Of a stretch of 64,000 bases of DNA, positions 8,772 through 17,713 are shown in pieces. Source of the stretch: Verrucomicrobia bacterium LW23 (GTDB lineage: Bacteria > Verrucomicrobiota > Verrucomicrobiia > Methylacidiphilales > UBA1321). The DNA lies in NCBI GenBank assembly GCA_003054695.1, contig QAZA01000003.1:62001-126000 (forward strand), in the 5' to 3' direction. Each line of letters opens with the position of its first letter. The first letter of the stretch is position 1. The notes under the pieces were generated by a model. The model was given only the letters and a program-made list of their open reading frames with translations. It did no database searches and was not told the DNA's origin. A program made the position numbers and the translations under genes.

Positions 8772-10145
8772 ATGAAATGCGGCATGCAGCTCCTTATCAG
8801 CACGGTCATGTTGCTTTGCAGCCCGGTTCTGGCGCTGCGGGCTGCTCCGTCCCCCGAAACCCCGAAGAACGGCCGGACCATCACGCTGGAGCAAGCGTAC
8901 GACAGGGCTCTGGCATCGGAGCAATCGATCCTGAAGGCATATATTGAAATACGGAAAGCCAAGCTGCAGCAGTGGAGCTCCCTCACGCCGGTTTTCCCGA
9001 GTATCACTGCAACAGTAAGCAAAAGCAAAAGCGGCTCCAGCAGCTACACCCCCGCCGGCGGCAGCGGCGATACGTCGTACTCCTTTTCCGGTACTACTCA
9101 CTCGCATAGCGATAGTGTATCGCCTGGTATCAATTACCGGCAGACCTTGCTGGATTTCACGGTTATTCCCGGCTGGCGCCAGGCCAGGCTAAACACTCAT
9201 GAATCGCGTCTTACGTACCAGCACACGGTGCGGACAGTACTCTATGATCTGGCTCGCGCTTACTATGATGTACTCAAGCAAAAGCAAATTCTGACAGTTT
9301 CCCGAGAGTCACTCAAGCTTGCCGAGGCGCAGCTTGATATAGCGCAAAAGCGGGCAAATGCAGGAGAGGCCTTGCGCTCCGATGTGCTTAACGCGCGTGT
9401 AACGGTTGAAACAAATCGTCAATTTATGATAGAGGCTGAAAACACATTGGCGTCCAGCCTTAGTACGTTGAGCAAGATCCTTAATCTGCCATGGGACTTT
9501 GAATATCAGGTAGTCGACCCTCCAAATTACCCTCAGGATGTTCCCGCGTACAGCAAGCTTCTGCAACGCGCAATGACTAGTAGGGAAGACCTGCAAGCGC
9601 TCGCTCTGGTCATAGACAAAAATCTCGAGGGGCGGAAGAAAGTGCTTGCACAGTACGCGCCCTCAGTAGCAGCGGAGGCAAATGCGTTTATTGAAAACAC
9701 CAACGGCACCACGTCTTCCCGACAATCATCGTGGAATGCAAGTATTTATGTTGAGATTCCCATCTCTACGGGAGGACAGCGCGAAATCGATCTGCGCAAC
9801 TCGGTCTACCTGATCGATCAAGCACGTCTCGACTATGAATCCCAGGCGAAAACTGTAGAGCAGGAAGTAAAGGATTCGTGGCTTAATGTACGTACACAAA
9901 AAGCGTATATCCAGTCCCTTACCGTACAAGTAGAGGCCGCCAGACAGGCGTATGAAGATATTCAGAATCAGTACAAGGCGGGGACTTCGACCAGCATCGA
10001 GGTTCTTGCCGCACTCAACAGCCTTAATGAATCGCGGCGGGATCTTGCCGGGCGCATCTATGATTACCAGGTGGCCCTGAGACAGCTGGAAGCCTCCATC
10101 GGTGTATTCCAGGACTCCCGGGTGCGAAAGCTGAATACCAGATAG
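8772..10145 (+). CDS. TolC-family outer membrane efflux protein
   Basis: The 457-residue protein begins with a Sec signal peptide (about residues 1-25) and has two repeats of the outer membrane efflux protein fold: ITLEQAYDRALASEQSILKAYIEIRKAKLQ near the start, and a second helical repeat with SWLNVRTQKAYIQSLTVQVEAARQAYEDIQNQYKAGTSTSIEVLAALNSL (compare the first-repeat RANAGEALRSDVLNARVTVE) near the end. Such proteins form trimeric channel-tunnels through the outer membrane. Directly downstream are the periplasmic adaptor, ATPase and permease, so it is the exit duct of this tripartite exporter. A low-complexity Ser/Gly stretch (about 78-115) lies in the first strand-rich region. Confidence 0.9.
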   Translation: MKCGMQLLISTVMLLCSPVLALRAAPSPETPKNGRTITLEQAYDRALASEQSILKAYIEIRKAKLQQWSSLTPVFPSITATVSKSKSGSSSYTPAGGSGDTSYSFSGTTHSHSDSVSPGINYRQTLLDFTVIPGWRQARLNTHESRLTYQHTVRTVLYDLARAYYDVLKQKQILTVSRESLKLAEAQLDIAQKRANAGEALRSDVLNARVTVETNRQFMIEAENTLASSLSTLSKILNLPWDFEYQVVDPPNYPQDVPAYSKLLQRAMTSREDLQALALVIDKNLEGRKKVLAQYAPSVAAEANAFIENTNGTTSSRQSSWNASIYVEIPISTGGQREIDLRNSVYLIDQARLDYESQAKTVEQEVKDSWLNVRTQKAYIQSLTVQVEAARQAYEDIQNQYKAGTSTSIEVLAALNSLNESRRDLAGRIYDYQVALRQLEASIGVFQDSRVRKLNTR

Positions 10146-10173
10146 CGCATTGCCCTTCTTCAAGAATCTTAAC

Positions 10174-11310
10174 ATGCAACGCTTTATGCAAATGACTATG
10201 GCCTGCCTGGGCGTTATTTCCCTTGCAGGATGCAGTCCCGGCTCCCGCTCCTCCACGCCTCGATACGATGCGGTCGCTGTACAGCGCGGAAACATTATCC
10301 AGCTGGTAACGGCTACTGGTTCGCTGAGCGCCGTGGTAAGCGTGGATGTGGGAAGCCAGATTTCCGGCACCATCAAAGCCCTGAACGTGGACTTCAACTC
10401 CACTGTCAAGAAAGGCGATATTGTGGCAGAACTGGACTCGGCGCTCTACAAGGCGTCCGTCCATCAGGCGCAGGGTGAACTTGCCAGCGCAAAAGCTGCA
10501 CGCGAGCTGAGCCGACAAACAATGGAGCGCAAGAAGGTTCTCGTCCCCCAACGGGCCGCAACCCAGGCGGACCTGGACAAAGCTGTCGCGGAACTCGCTC
10601 AGGCAGAAGCCCTTGTAATGATCAAGGAAGGCGTGCTGGAAAAAGCGCAAACGGATCTCGGCTACTGCAGGATAGTCGCCCCAGTGGACGGCATTGTAAT
10701 CTCGCGAAAAGTGGACACGGGCCAGACGCTGGCGGCCGCGATGACCACGCCGGTGCTGTTTACGATTGCGCAGGACATTACCAAAATGCACATCAGCGCA
10801 ACCATTTCTGAGGCTGATATCGGGATGGTGGCGGAGGGCCAAAGCGCCGAATTTTCCGTTGATGCATTTCCCGGGGAAGTCTTTTCCGGCAAGGTGGTTC
10901 AGGTTCGTAAGGCTCCATCAACAACCAATAACGTGGTAACTTACCAGACTATTATTGATGTGGATAATCCGAATCAAAAGCTATTCCCCGGCATGACGGC
11001 AGAGGTCTCACTTGTGGTGGCCAGCCGGGAAAACGTGTTGGTGATTCCAAACTCCGCGCTGCGCTTTACGCCGCCATACGGCAGCCAACTGACAAGGCTG
11101 GATCTGCCCAGACCGGTGCGCAGTCAACGCCGCGTGTACGTGCTGGAGCCCGATGAAAAGACATTGAGGCCGGTCATCATCAATTGCGGCATCACAAACG
11201 GAGTGGTAACAGAGGTACTCACCGGGCTTGCCGAAAAGGACCGGGTCGTTGTCGCCGCCGCAGTGGAGAAGCTAAAGCCCGCCGGCTTTGTCCCTCCCGC
11301 ACCGCAATGA
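10174..11310 (+). CDS. Periplasmic adaptor lipoprotein of a tripartite efflux system (HlyD/MacA type)
   Basis: The ATG at 10174 is chosen because it gives a short lipoprotein signal ending in VISLAGC (Cys20); a TTG at 10150 would add eight residues. The 378-residue protein has the membrane fusion protein order: beta-barrel/lipoyl half (VGSQISGTIKALNVDFNSTVKKGDIVAELD), a helical hairpin (about 95-160), the second lipoyl half (DLGYCRIVAPVDGIVISRKVDTGQTLAA), the beta-barrel and a membrane-proximal domain ending LKPAGFVPPAPQ. It would link the inner-membrane ABC permease to the TolC-like channel. The stop overlaps the ATPase start by four bases. Confidence 0.9.
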   Translation: MQRFMQMTMACLGVISLAGCSPGSRSSTPRYDAVAVQRGNIIQLVTATGSLSAVVSVDVGSQISGTIKALNVDFNSTVKKGDIVAELDSALYKASVHQAQGELASAKAARELSRQTMERKKVLVPQRAATQADLDKAVAELAQAEALVMIKEGVLEKAQTDLGYCRIVAPVDGIVISRKVDTGQTLAAAMTTPVLFTIAQDITKMHISATISEADIGMVAEGQSAEFSVDAFPGEVFSGKVVQVRKAPSTTNNVVTYQTIIDVDNPNQKLFPGMTAEVSLVVASRENVLVIPNSALRFTPPYGSQLTRLDLPRPVRSQRRVYVLEPDEKTLRPVIINCGITNGVVTEVLTGLAEKDRVVVAAAVEKLKPAGFVPPAPQ

Positions 11311-12134
11311 AAGCACTCCCAGCCCATACCAGAGCAGACACGGGGGCACTTTCCTCCCCTGGCGCAACTCCCCTTTCACCGATCATTCGGCTTGCGAGTT
11401 TATGCAAAACGTACCGCAACGCCGAAGTGGAGGTCCATGCAGTGCGGGATGTGTCACTCGACATTTACGCGGGAGACTTTGTTGCGATCATGGGTTCCAG
11501 CGGCTCTGGAAAGTCGACGCTGATGAATATATTAGGTTGCCTTGACACACCCACCACCGGAACTTATGAACTCGCCAGCACAAATGTGTCAACGCTGAGT
11601 CGCAAAAAGCTCGCTACGCTCCGCAACCAGAAACTTGGCTTCGTGTTCCAAAGCTTCAATCTCCTGTCCCGTACCAGTGCGTTGGAGAATGTGGAGCTCC
11701 CGATGTTCTACAGCCATCCCCTCATCTCACTGGAGACCCAACGCTCGCGGGCGCGAGAGGTACTGAACAAGGTCGGTCTCGCTGGTCGCGAGAATCACTG
11801 GCCCAACCAGCTCTCCGGCGGCCAGCAGCAACGCGTTGCCATCGCCCGAGCCCTCGTCAATCATCCCCAGTTGCTGCTGGCTGACGAACCCACCGGCAAC
11901 CTGGACAGTCGTACCAGCATCGAAATCATGGGCCTCTTCCAGGCGCTCAACGCGTCTGGGATCACCATCGTGATGGTGACGCACGAGCTGGAAATCGCCG
12001 CCTATTGCAAGCGTGTCATCATGATGCGCGATGGACGCGTCCTCAGCGATACGATGAATGTCGAGCGCCGTAGTGCCGAAGACGAAATCGCAGCGCTCGA
12101 TGACGCTGAGGGAAATACGATGAAATCTGTCTGA
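11307..12134 (+). CDS. ABC transporter ATP-binding protein, MacB/LolD type
   Basis: The start at 11307 overlaps the adaptor stop (ATGA), which favours it over longer frames. The protein has 275 residues; a non-conserved 30-residue N-terminus precedes the ATPase domain. Walker A is GSSGSGKST, the Q-loop lies in FVFQSFNLL, the signature is LSGGQQQRVAIARAL, Walker B is LLLADEPTGNLDS, and the switch His is in MVTHELEIA. It drives export or mechanotransmission with the permease encoded 44 bp downstream. In classical MacB the ATPase and permease are fused; here they are separate, as in many non-proteobacterial systems. Confidence 0.93.
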   Translation: MKALPAHTRADTGALSSPGATPLSPIIRLASLCKTYRNAEVEVHAVRDVSLDIYAGDFVAIMGSSGSGKSTLMNILGCLDTPTTGTYELASTNVSTLSRKKLATLRNQKLGFVFQSFNLLSRTSALENVELPMFYSHPLISLETQRSRAREVLNKVGLAGRENHWPNQLSGGQQQRVAIARALVNHPQLLLADEPTGNLDSRTSIEIMGLFQALNASGITIVMVTHELEIAAYCKRVIMMRDGRVLSDTMNVERRSAEDEIAALDDAEGNTMKSV

Positions 12135-12178
12135 AACAGGAAACTAATGAGAATGGAGAATAGTCCCGGCAGGCAAGC

Positions 12179-13480
12179 GTGACTTTTGTCAAACACCTTG
12201 AAGAGATTGACTTTATCCTAGCCACTTCTTCCAAAATGCGGTTCCTCATCGAAAGCATCATTCTGCGCCCTGCGCTCACGTCGCTGATTGCTCTACGCGC
12301 TCTGCGCCGCCACAAATTGCGCTCCCTTCTCACCTCTCTCGGCATCATTATCGGCGTAAGCTCCGTCATCGCCATGGTTGCCGTAGGCAATGGGGCACGC
12401 GCCCAGATTCAGGGTCGTGTGGCATCGCTGGGGCAAAATCTTCTTACCGTCTCCGCGGGCAATCGGCGCACAGGCGGAATCAACTCCGGCTTGGGAAGCG
12501 CGAGCGTCCTGACAGTTCAGGACGCGGACGCGATTATTCGCGAGGTTCCCGATGTGGTGGCAATCAGTCCGGAAGTCAGCACTACTGCCCAGGTCATTGG
12601 CAATGGCAACAACTGGTCCACCAGCATTGTGGGGGAATCGGCCGACTACCTGCAAATTCGCGACTGGCCTCTGTCCTCCGGCGTCATGTTTACTGAGCGA
12701 GACGTACGCATCGCGGCGAAAGTCGCAATCATCGGCACCAAAACCGCCGAACAACTTTTTGGACCGCTCGATCCAATCGGTGAAACGGTACGGGTCAAAA
12801 ACATTCCTTTCATCATCATTGGCGTGCTCTCCAACAAAGGCGCGGGCATGGGCGGCATGGATCAGGACGACAGGCTGATTATTCCTTATACGACGGCCAT
12901 GAAGCGGCTTACGGGAGAAAAGTACCTGCGCTCCATCAACGTCCAGGTCGTAAATCAGGAACGCATGGAATTCGCCCAGCAGCAGATTACGGCCCTGCTG
13001 CGCCAGCGGCATCGACTTGAACCGAATCAAAGCGATGACTTCAGCATCCTTAACCAAAAGGAGATAGCGGACACCGTGACTTCAATCAGCAGTACCATCA
13101 CTCTCTTCCTTGCAGCCGTCTCCAGCATGTCGCTCGTCGTCGGAGGTATAGGCATAATGAACATCATGCTGGTGAGTGTAACCGAGCGAACGCGTGAGAT
13201 AGGCATCCGCATCGCCATAGGCGCTCAGTCCCGCGATATCCTGTTCCAGTTCCTCATCGAGGCCACCACCCTTAGCGTCCTTGGTGGCCTCCTCGGCGTG
13301 CTGATTGGAGTTGCCGCTGGTCATCTCGTAAGTCACATCGCCGGTGTCGAAGCAATAGTATCAAGCACATCTATCGCTTTGGCATTTGGAATAAGTTTCG
13401 CCATAGGCGTCTTCTTCGGCTTCTACCCCGCCCGCAAAGCAGCTAACCTCAATCCGATAGATGCCTTAAGGTATGAGTAA
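12179..13480 (+). CDS. ABC transporter permease, MacB/FtsX type
   Basis: The frame starts with GTG at 12179; an ATG at 12236 gives a more usual short N-terminus and may be the true start. The protein (433 residues from the GTG) has the MacB topology: one N-terminal membrane helix (LLTSLGIIIGVSSVIAMV), a large periplasmic domain (about 75-300), and three C-terminal FtsX helices with GGIGIMNIMLVSVTERTREIG, the conserved coupling loop. It ends FGFYPARKAANLNPIDALRYE, the standard MacB-type ending. With the preceding adaptor, TolC-like channel and ATPase it completes an exporter of the MacAB-TolC kind. The substrate (macrolide, peptide, lipid or siderophore) cannot be read from the sequence. Confidence 0.93.
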   Translation: MTFVKHLEEIDFILATSSKMRFLIESIILRPALTSLIALRALRRHKLRSLLTSLGIIIGVSSVIAMVAVGNGARAQIQGRVASLGQNLLTVSAGNRRTGGINSGLGSASVLTVQDADAIIREVPDVVAISPEVSTTAQVIGNGNNWSTSIVGESADYLQIRDWPLSSGVMFTERDVRIAAKVAIIGTKTAEQLFGPLDPIGETVRVKNIPFIIIGVLSNKGAGMGGMDQDDRLIIPYTTAMKRLTGEKYLRSINVQVVNQERMEFAQQQITALLRQRHRLEPNQSDDFSILNQKEIADTVTSISSTITLFLAAVSSMSLVVGGIGIMNIMLVSVTERTREIGIRIAIGAQSRDILFQFLIEATTLSVLGGLLGVLIGVAAGHLVSHIAGVEAIVSSTSIALAFGISFAIGVFFGFYPARKAANLNPIDALRYE

Positions 13481-13836
13481 AGTCCGCCTTTGCGCCTGAA
13501 TCAGGGTGGGATCGTGGAGATAATGACGGGGAGGCGGTTTATGGGGTGGGTTGAGGTGGCGGGGTGGGTGTGGCGTGTAGTGCGCGCGCAAGTCCCATCC
13601 AGCCAACAAGTTGCAGCGGGCGAAAGCCAGTGGGCCCGGCCGGCCGGCGGTGGATGAAATCGAGGACAATATCGCGCGTGTCATGGGGCGTACAGGCGCT
13701 GGCCAGTCCTCCCCCAAGCTCTTTTTTACGCGCACATGCTCCACCATGAGCTCGCCCCGGGGCCGCTTTTGGGCGCATGCTTCATTGGTCCTTCGGTCAT
13801 GATTGAATAGCCATCGCGGGTGCGCGACGCTTTCAG
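13481..13836. other. Intergenic region between two convergent genes
   Basis: GC-rich DNA with G/T-rich runs (about 13520-13580), no recognisable gene, RNA or terminator. Short open frames exist on both strands but have strongly biased composition and no motif. The exporter permease gene and the beta-helix gene converge on it. Confidence 0.4.
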
Positions 13837-16800
13837 TCAGTGCCCGGCCGACTGAGAGTCCGCCAGATTGCTCACTATCTTCTCGCCTTGGGCGTAGGTG
13901 CCGGGGTTGGCCAGGGTGTTGTCGTTTACAACGACGCGGGTGGAGAAATCGACCAGCAGAGCGTGGGCTCCGTGAGGCTGGGGAGTGCCCGCTTTGAGGG
14001 TGTCTTTAGCCTTGCCTCGGGCATACCAGCCGTAGCCGGTGACGCTGTTGCCGGTGATTTCCAGGCCATCCACGCCGCGTGCCTGAATGCCGCAGCCGCC
14101 GGTACGCACGATGGTGTTGCCGTGGATGACAATATCGTGCGGCAGGCGTTGCTCGCGGAAATTGCCTTCGCGAACGACTATGGCCCCTTCTTCGCTTGAG
14201 CCTTTAGAAATGCACGTGTCTTCGAAGCGATTGTTGAGGATCTTTGCGTTATAGACGTAGGGGCCCTCGCCCCAGAAGGATGCGTGGCCGAACATGGAGA
14301 GCCCGTAGCTGGCGGTGCGGGAGATGGAGTTGTTCTCAATCAGCACATCCGGGCTCTGCTGGCGAATGCCGCGCGCCAGAGATCCGCGAAAGCGGTTGCC
14401 GCGAATGATCGCGCCGGCGCTGGAGAACTCTTTGCATGTCACGATGACGTCACCCTTCACTTCGTACGGGGAATCCAGCACGATACGGTGGGCGCTGACC
14501 GTTTTGCCGTAGGCCAGCCCTGCGGCGTCGCCCGAGTTCCATTTGTGGTCGAGATCGGCGGGGCACCTTTCTTTCTGCCAGGCAATGGTCCACTCGGGTA
14601 TGTACTCCACGCGGCGCGCCTTGCGCTCGGCGAGGCGAAGCATGGTTCTGCGTTCAAAGAACTCCAGAGTAAGCTCCTGAGGAATATCGCGACGATTGTT
14701 CAGGACGCTGGTGATGATCTGATCCGACGATTCCTGGGCGATGACGCGGGCCAGGCTGGCGTGGATGTTGATGAAGTCGTCGCCGATGTTCTGGATGACG
14801 CAGTCTTCAATCAGCGGGCCGCGGCTCATATTGGCGCAGTTGATGCCATCCGCGTTGCCGCCAATGAGGCGGTTTGTGCCAGGGCGCGGCACGATTCCGC
14901 ACCGGCGAAACACGGTGCCGCTGCCTGCCCAGGATGCAAATCCGATAAACGGGCTGCTGTAGAGGGTGACGTCCTGCAGCGTGCAATCCGTAATCTCCTC
15001 CAGGCGAACGGCGCGGCCCATGCGGGCCAGGATGACGATGCGATCGCCCGTATCAAGGCCGGACTCTGTGATGGGCCGCTCATAAAAGCCCCGGTACTTC
15101 ACCCGGTAGGATCCGTCGGCATTGCGGTTATCCCACGAGAAGTTAAGGGAGAAACCCGCCTGTCCTTCCTTCAGTTCTCGCGTGTTGCGGTCGAAGGCAA
15201 CCCCTCGCCAGCCTTTGCTGGACGAGCCCGGCCCCATGCGTGGCGTTACCCGCTCGTACCCGGCGTCCAGCGTGACGTCAAACGTGCCTTGTGTCGAATC
15301 TGTCTCCGTGATGACGCCCTGCATGAAGGGGAGAGGATCCCAGTCCAGAAACACATTTTTGAGCATCACGCCCCGGCACTTGCGCATGGTGATGGCGGTG
15401 TGCGGGTGATCGAGCCAGAGCGTGGAGCCCTGGAAATCGAGGGTGACACCATCCAGTCCCTCCCACGTGATGTGCGCGGGATACTTGCCCTGGCTGGTTT
15501 CCGCAAAGCGGTAGTCGCCGCGGGCGATGCGGATCTCCTTGGTGCCGCGGGCCACTTCGTCCTGGATGTGCTTTAGCATGGCGCGGCCCGCCTCGCGCTG
15601 CTTCTGCTTTGTGGCGTCATCCCATGCGGCAATGTCCGCCGGGTAGGGGCCGGTGCCGACGGGGGTGGGAGGGGGAGGCGGTGCAGCGGCGTCGTCCTTA
15701 AAGATCTCGCCTGCAGCGAAGGCGCCGGGGTTGCTGATGCGGTTGCCTTCCAGCACCAGGCCGCCGATATTTTCCAGCGAAACCGCGTACCCTGCGCCCT
15801 TTGCCTTGTCTTTCGCAGTGGCCTTAGCTTTGCCTTCATCCTCACCCGCCTGCCTGGCTGCAGACGCAGGCATCCAGCCATAGCCGGTTATCTCATTCTC
15901 TTTGATGGACAGATTCTCCACACCACGCGCGAGGATGGCGGAGCCGGCAGGCCGGATGAAGCGGTTGCCTTCAATCCGGATATCGTGCGGAAGCCGGTTT
16001 TCCCGGGCGTTTCCTTCGGAGATGATAACAGCCGCGCGATCCTTGTTGACGCCGGAGATGCTGTTGTCCTCAAAGGTGTTGCCCGTCAGCGTGGCACTGT
16101 GGACGTACGGCCCTTCTCCCCAGTAGCCCGCGTGGCCCACCAGAGAGACGCCCGGGCCCATTGTGAGCGCGATGCGGTTATTCTCGATCCGCGCGCCCGG
16201 ACTCTGCATGCGGATTCCTCTGGCCAGCGATCCCCGGAAATCGCAGTTCCGAATCACCGCGCCGGCGCCGGAGAACTTTTCGCAGGCGATAATGATGTCG
16301 CCCTTCAGCTCAATCGGCTGATCCAGCGTGATCTTCTGCAGCGCCATCTTCTTGTGATACTCCAGGCCGGACGCCTCGCCGGAGTGCCATTTGTGGTCGA
16401 GATTTGCCAGGCATTTCTCTTTGGTGATTTCCCACGAGGGCTCGGGCTCGGCGGTGGCAAGGCGGCGGCCCAGTGATTTCATGGTGGCGCGCTCCAGAAA
16501 CTCGATCTCCACTGGCTCTTTGATCGTGCCGCGATAATTCATGCGGCTGCTGATGATTTCCGTCGGCGAGTTCTGCCAGATTACGCGCGCAAGATGGCCA
16601 TGCACATTGACGAAGTCGTCGCCTAACGTCTCCATGCGGCAATTTTCCAGAAGCGGCGGGGCTCCCGCGTTGGCGCAATTGATGCCATCCGCGTTGCCGG
16701 CCAGGAGCCGGTTGGTGCCGGGCCGGCGCAGGATATTGCAGCGGCGGAACGTGGCGCCGTCTCCGGTATTCTGCGCAAAAGCCACGAAAGGGCTGCTGTA

Positions 16801-17583
16801 AAGCGTTATATCCTCCAGAACGCAGCCCTTGCCGCCTTCAATGCGGACGGCTCGCTCCATGCGGGAGAGAATCGCCACCGGGTCACCCACCGCCACGCCG
16901 GATTCGCCGACAGGCGCTTCGTGAAAACCCCGAAACCTCACTTTGTAAGTGCCGTCCGCGTTCCTGTTCTGCCAGGAGAACCCGACGCTGAAACCTTTCT
17001 GCCCGGCCTTGATTTCACGCGTCTTGCTGTCAAACACCAGCCCTCGCCACGATCCCCTGGCGCCCTGCTCCCCCGCCATTCCCGGCAGCACTCGCTCGTA
17101 GCCTTCGTCCAGCCGCATATCGAACGTATTGGCGGCGGTGTCGACAGCCGTGATCGTTCCCTGGAAATAAGGCAGAGGATCCCAGTCCAGCGTCACGTTC
17201 TTCAGCGTCAGGTTCTCGTACTTCGTCAGCACAATGCCGCTGGCCTGCGTCTCAAACCACAGGGTGGAGCCCTGGAAATCAATAGTGAGGTTGCTTATCT
17301 CCTTAAGGAGGATGTGCGTGGGGCGGGCACCGGTTGTCTCCGCAAAGCGGTAATCGCCTTTGGGGATTTTGACTTCCGGCGCTTTCTCCCTCACAGCCTT
17401 TTCGATGAGCGCGAGCATCTCCTTACCGGCCTGCCGCTGCTTGTCCTTAACGGCGGAGTCCCACGCGGCGATTTCCGCCGGATAGGCACCAGGGCCGGGG
17501 TCTGCGTTCGCGGCAGCTGCGAAGAGGATGCCGAGACTGAAGGCAGCGCACATCCATACAAGCTCAGCACGAAATATTTTCAT
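13837..17583 (-). CDS. Secreted right-handed beta-helix protein, tandemly duplicated
   Basis: This 1248-residue protein has a signal peptide (first about 27 residues, ending near ANADP) and two homologous halves. The first spans about 29-629 and the second about 644-1248, joined by a Pro-rich linker (AAAPPPPPTPVGTG). Each half repeats the same landmarks in order: YPA(E/D)IAAWD, KGDYRFAET or RGDYRFAET, DFQGSTLW, VTLDWDPLP or VFLDWDPLP, GNADGINCAN, LGDDFVN or IGDDFIN, LDHKW(H/N)SG, FRGSLARGIR, YWGEGPYV or FWGEGPYV, and LPHDI. The strand repeats with Asn/Asp/Gly turns suggest a pectate-lyase-like parallel beta-helix, probably binding or cleaving polysaccharide; catalytic residues cannot be assigned. 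It diverges from a LacI-type regulator, with a shared palindrome at 17630-17645. Confidence 0.85.
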   Translation of the reverse strand: MKIFRAELVWMCAAFSLGILFAAAANADPGPGAYPAEIAAWDSAVKDKQRQAGKEMLALIEKAVREKAPEVKIPKGDYRFAETTGARPTHILLKEISNLTIDFQGSTLWFETQASGIVLTKYENLTLKNVTLDWDPLPYFQGTITAVDTAANTFDMRLDEGYERVLPGMAGEQGARGSWRGLVFDSKTREIKAGQKGFSVGFSWQNRNADGTYKVRFRGFHEAPVGESGVAVGDPVAILSRMERAVRIEGGKGCVLEDITLYSSPFVAFAQNTGDGATFRRCNILRRPGTNRLLAGNADGINCANAGAPPLLENCRMETLGDDFVNVHGHLARVIWQNSPTEIISSRMNYRGTIKEPVEIEFLERATMKSLGRRLATAEPEPSWEITKEKCLANLDHKWHSGEASGLEYHKKMALQKITLDQPIELKGDIIIACEKFSGAGAVIRNCDFRGSLARGIRMQSPGARIENNRIALTMGPGVSLVGHAGYWGEGPYVHSATLTGNTFEDNSISGVNKDRAAVIISEGNARENRLPHDIRIEGNRFIRPAGSAILARGVENLSIKENEITGYGWMPASAARQAGEDEGKAKATAKDKAKGAGYAVSLENIGGLVLEGNRISNPGAFAAGEIFKDDAAAPPPPPTPVGTGPYPADIAAWDDATKQKQREAGRAMLKHIQDEVARGTKEIRIARGDYRFAETSQGKYPAHITWEGLDGVTLDFQGSTLWLDHPHTAITMRKCRGVMLKNVFLDWDPLPFMQGVITETDSTQGTFDVTLDAGYERVTPRMGPGSSSKGWRGVAFDRNTRELKEGQAGFSLNFSWDNRNADGSYRVKYRGFYERPITESGLDTGDRIVILARMGRAVRLEEITDCTLQDVTLYSSPFIGFASWAGSGTVFRRCGIVPRPGTNRLIGGNADGINCANMSRGPLIEDCVIQNIGDDFINIHASLARVIAQESSDQIITSVLNNRRDIPQELTLEFFERRTMLRLAERKARRVEYIPEWTIAWQKERCPADLDHKWNSGDAAGLAYGKTVSAHRIVLDSPYEVKGDVIVTCKEFSSAGAIIRGNRFRGSLARGIRQQSPDVLIENNSISRTASYGLSMFGHASFWGEGPYVYNAKILNNRFEDTCISKGSSEEGAIVVREGNFREQRLPHDIVIHGNTIVRTGGCGIQARGVDGLEITGNSVTGYGWYARGKAKDTLKAGTPQPHGAHALLVDFSTRVVVNDNTLANPGTYAQGEKIVSNLADSQSAGH

Positions 17584-17629
17584 TGAAAGGACGATGCTCC
17601 TGACCTTTTATAATTGCAATGGCACCCCG

Positions 17630-17645
17630 ACTAATCACGATTAGT
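17630..17645. promoter_or_regulatory. Palindromic operator candidate, site 1
   Basis: ACTAATCACGATTAGT is a perfect 7-bp inverted repeat with a 2-bp centre. It lies in the 130-bp gap between the divergent beta-helix and LacI-type genes. On the minus strand it lies just upstream of an AT-rich TTATAA/TATAAA element (about 17606-17612), so it would overlap the -35 region of the beta-helix promoter. Size, symmetry and position fit an operator for the adjacent LacI-family protein. A 15/16 match to its reverse complement lies at 18977-18992. Confidence 0.7.
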
Positions 17646-17713
17646 GAAGCAGAGGCAGTACTGCTGCTGCGACAAGGGTAAAGATCCAGACGACGTAAGG
17701 AAACACCAACGCC

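Noticed and set aside
13481-13836. Open frames on both strands in the gap before the beta-helix gene
   Set aside because: Short, compositionally extreme (Pro/His/Thr or Ser/Arg-rich), no start signals or motifs.
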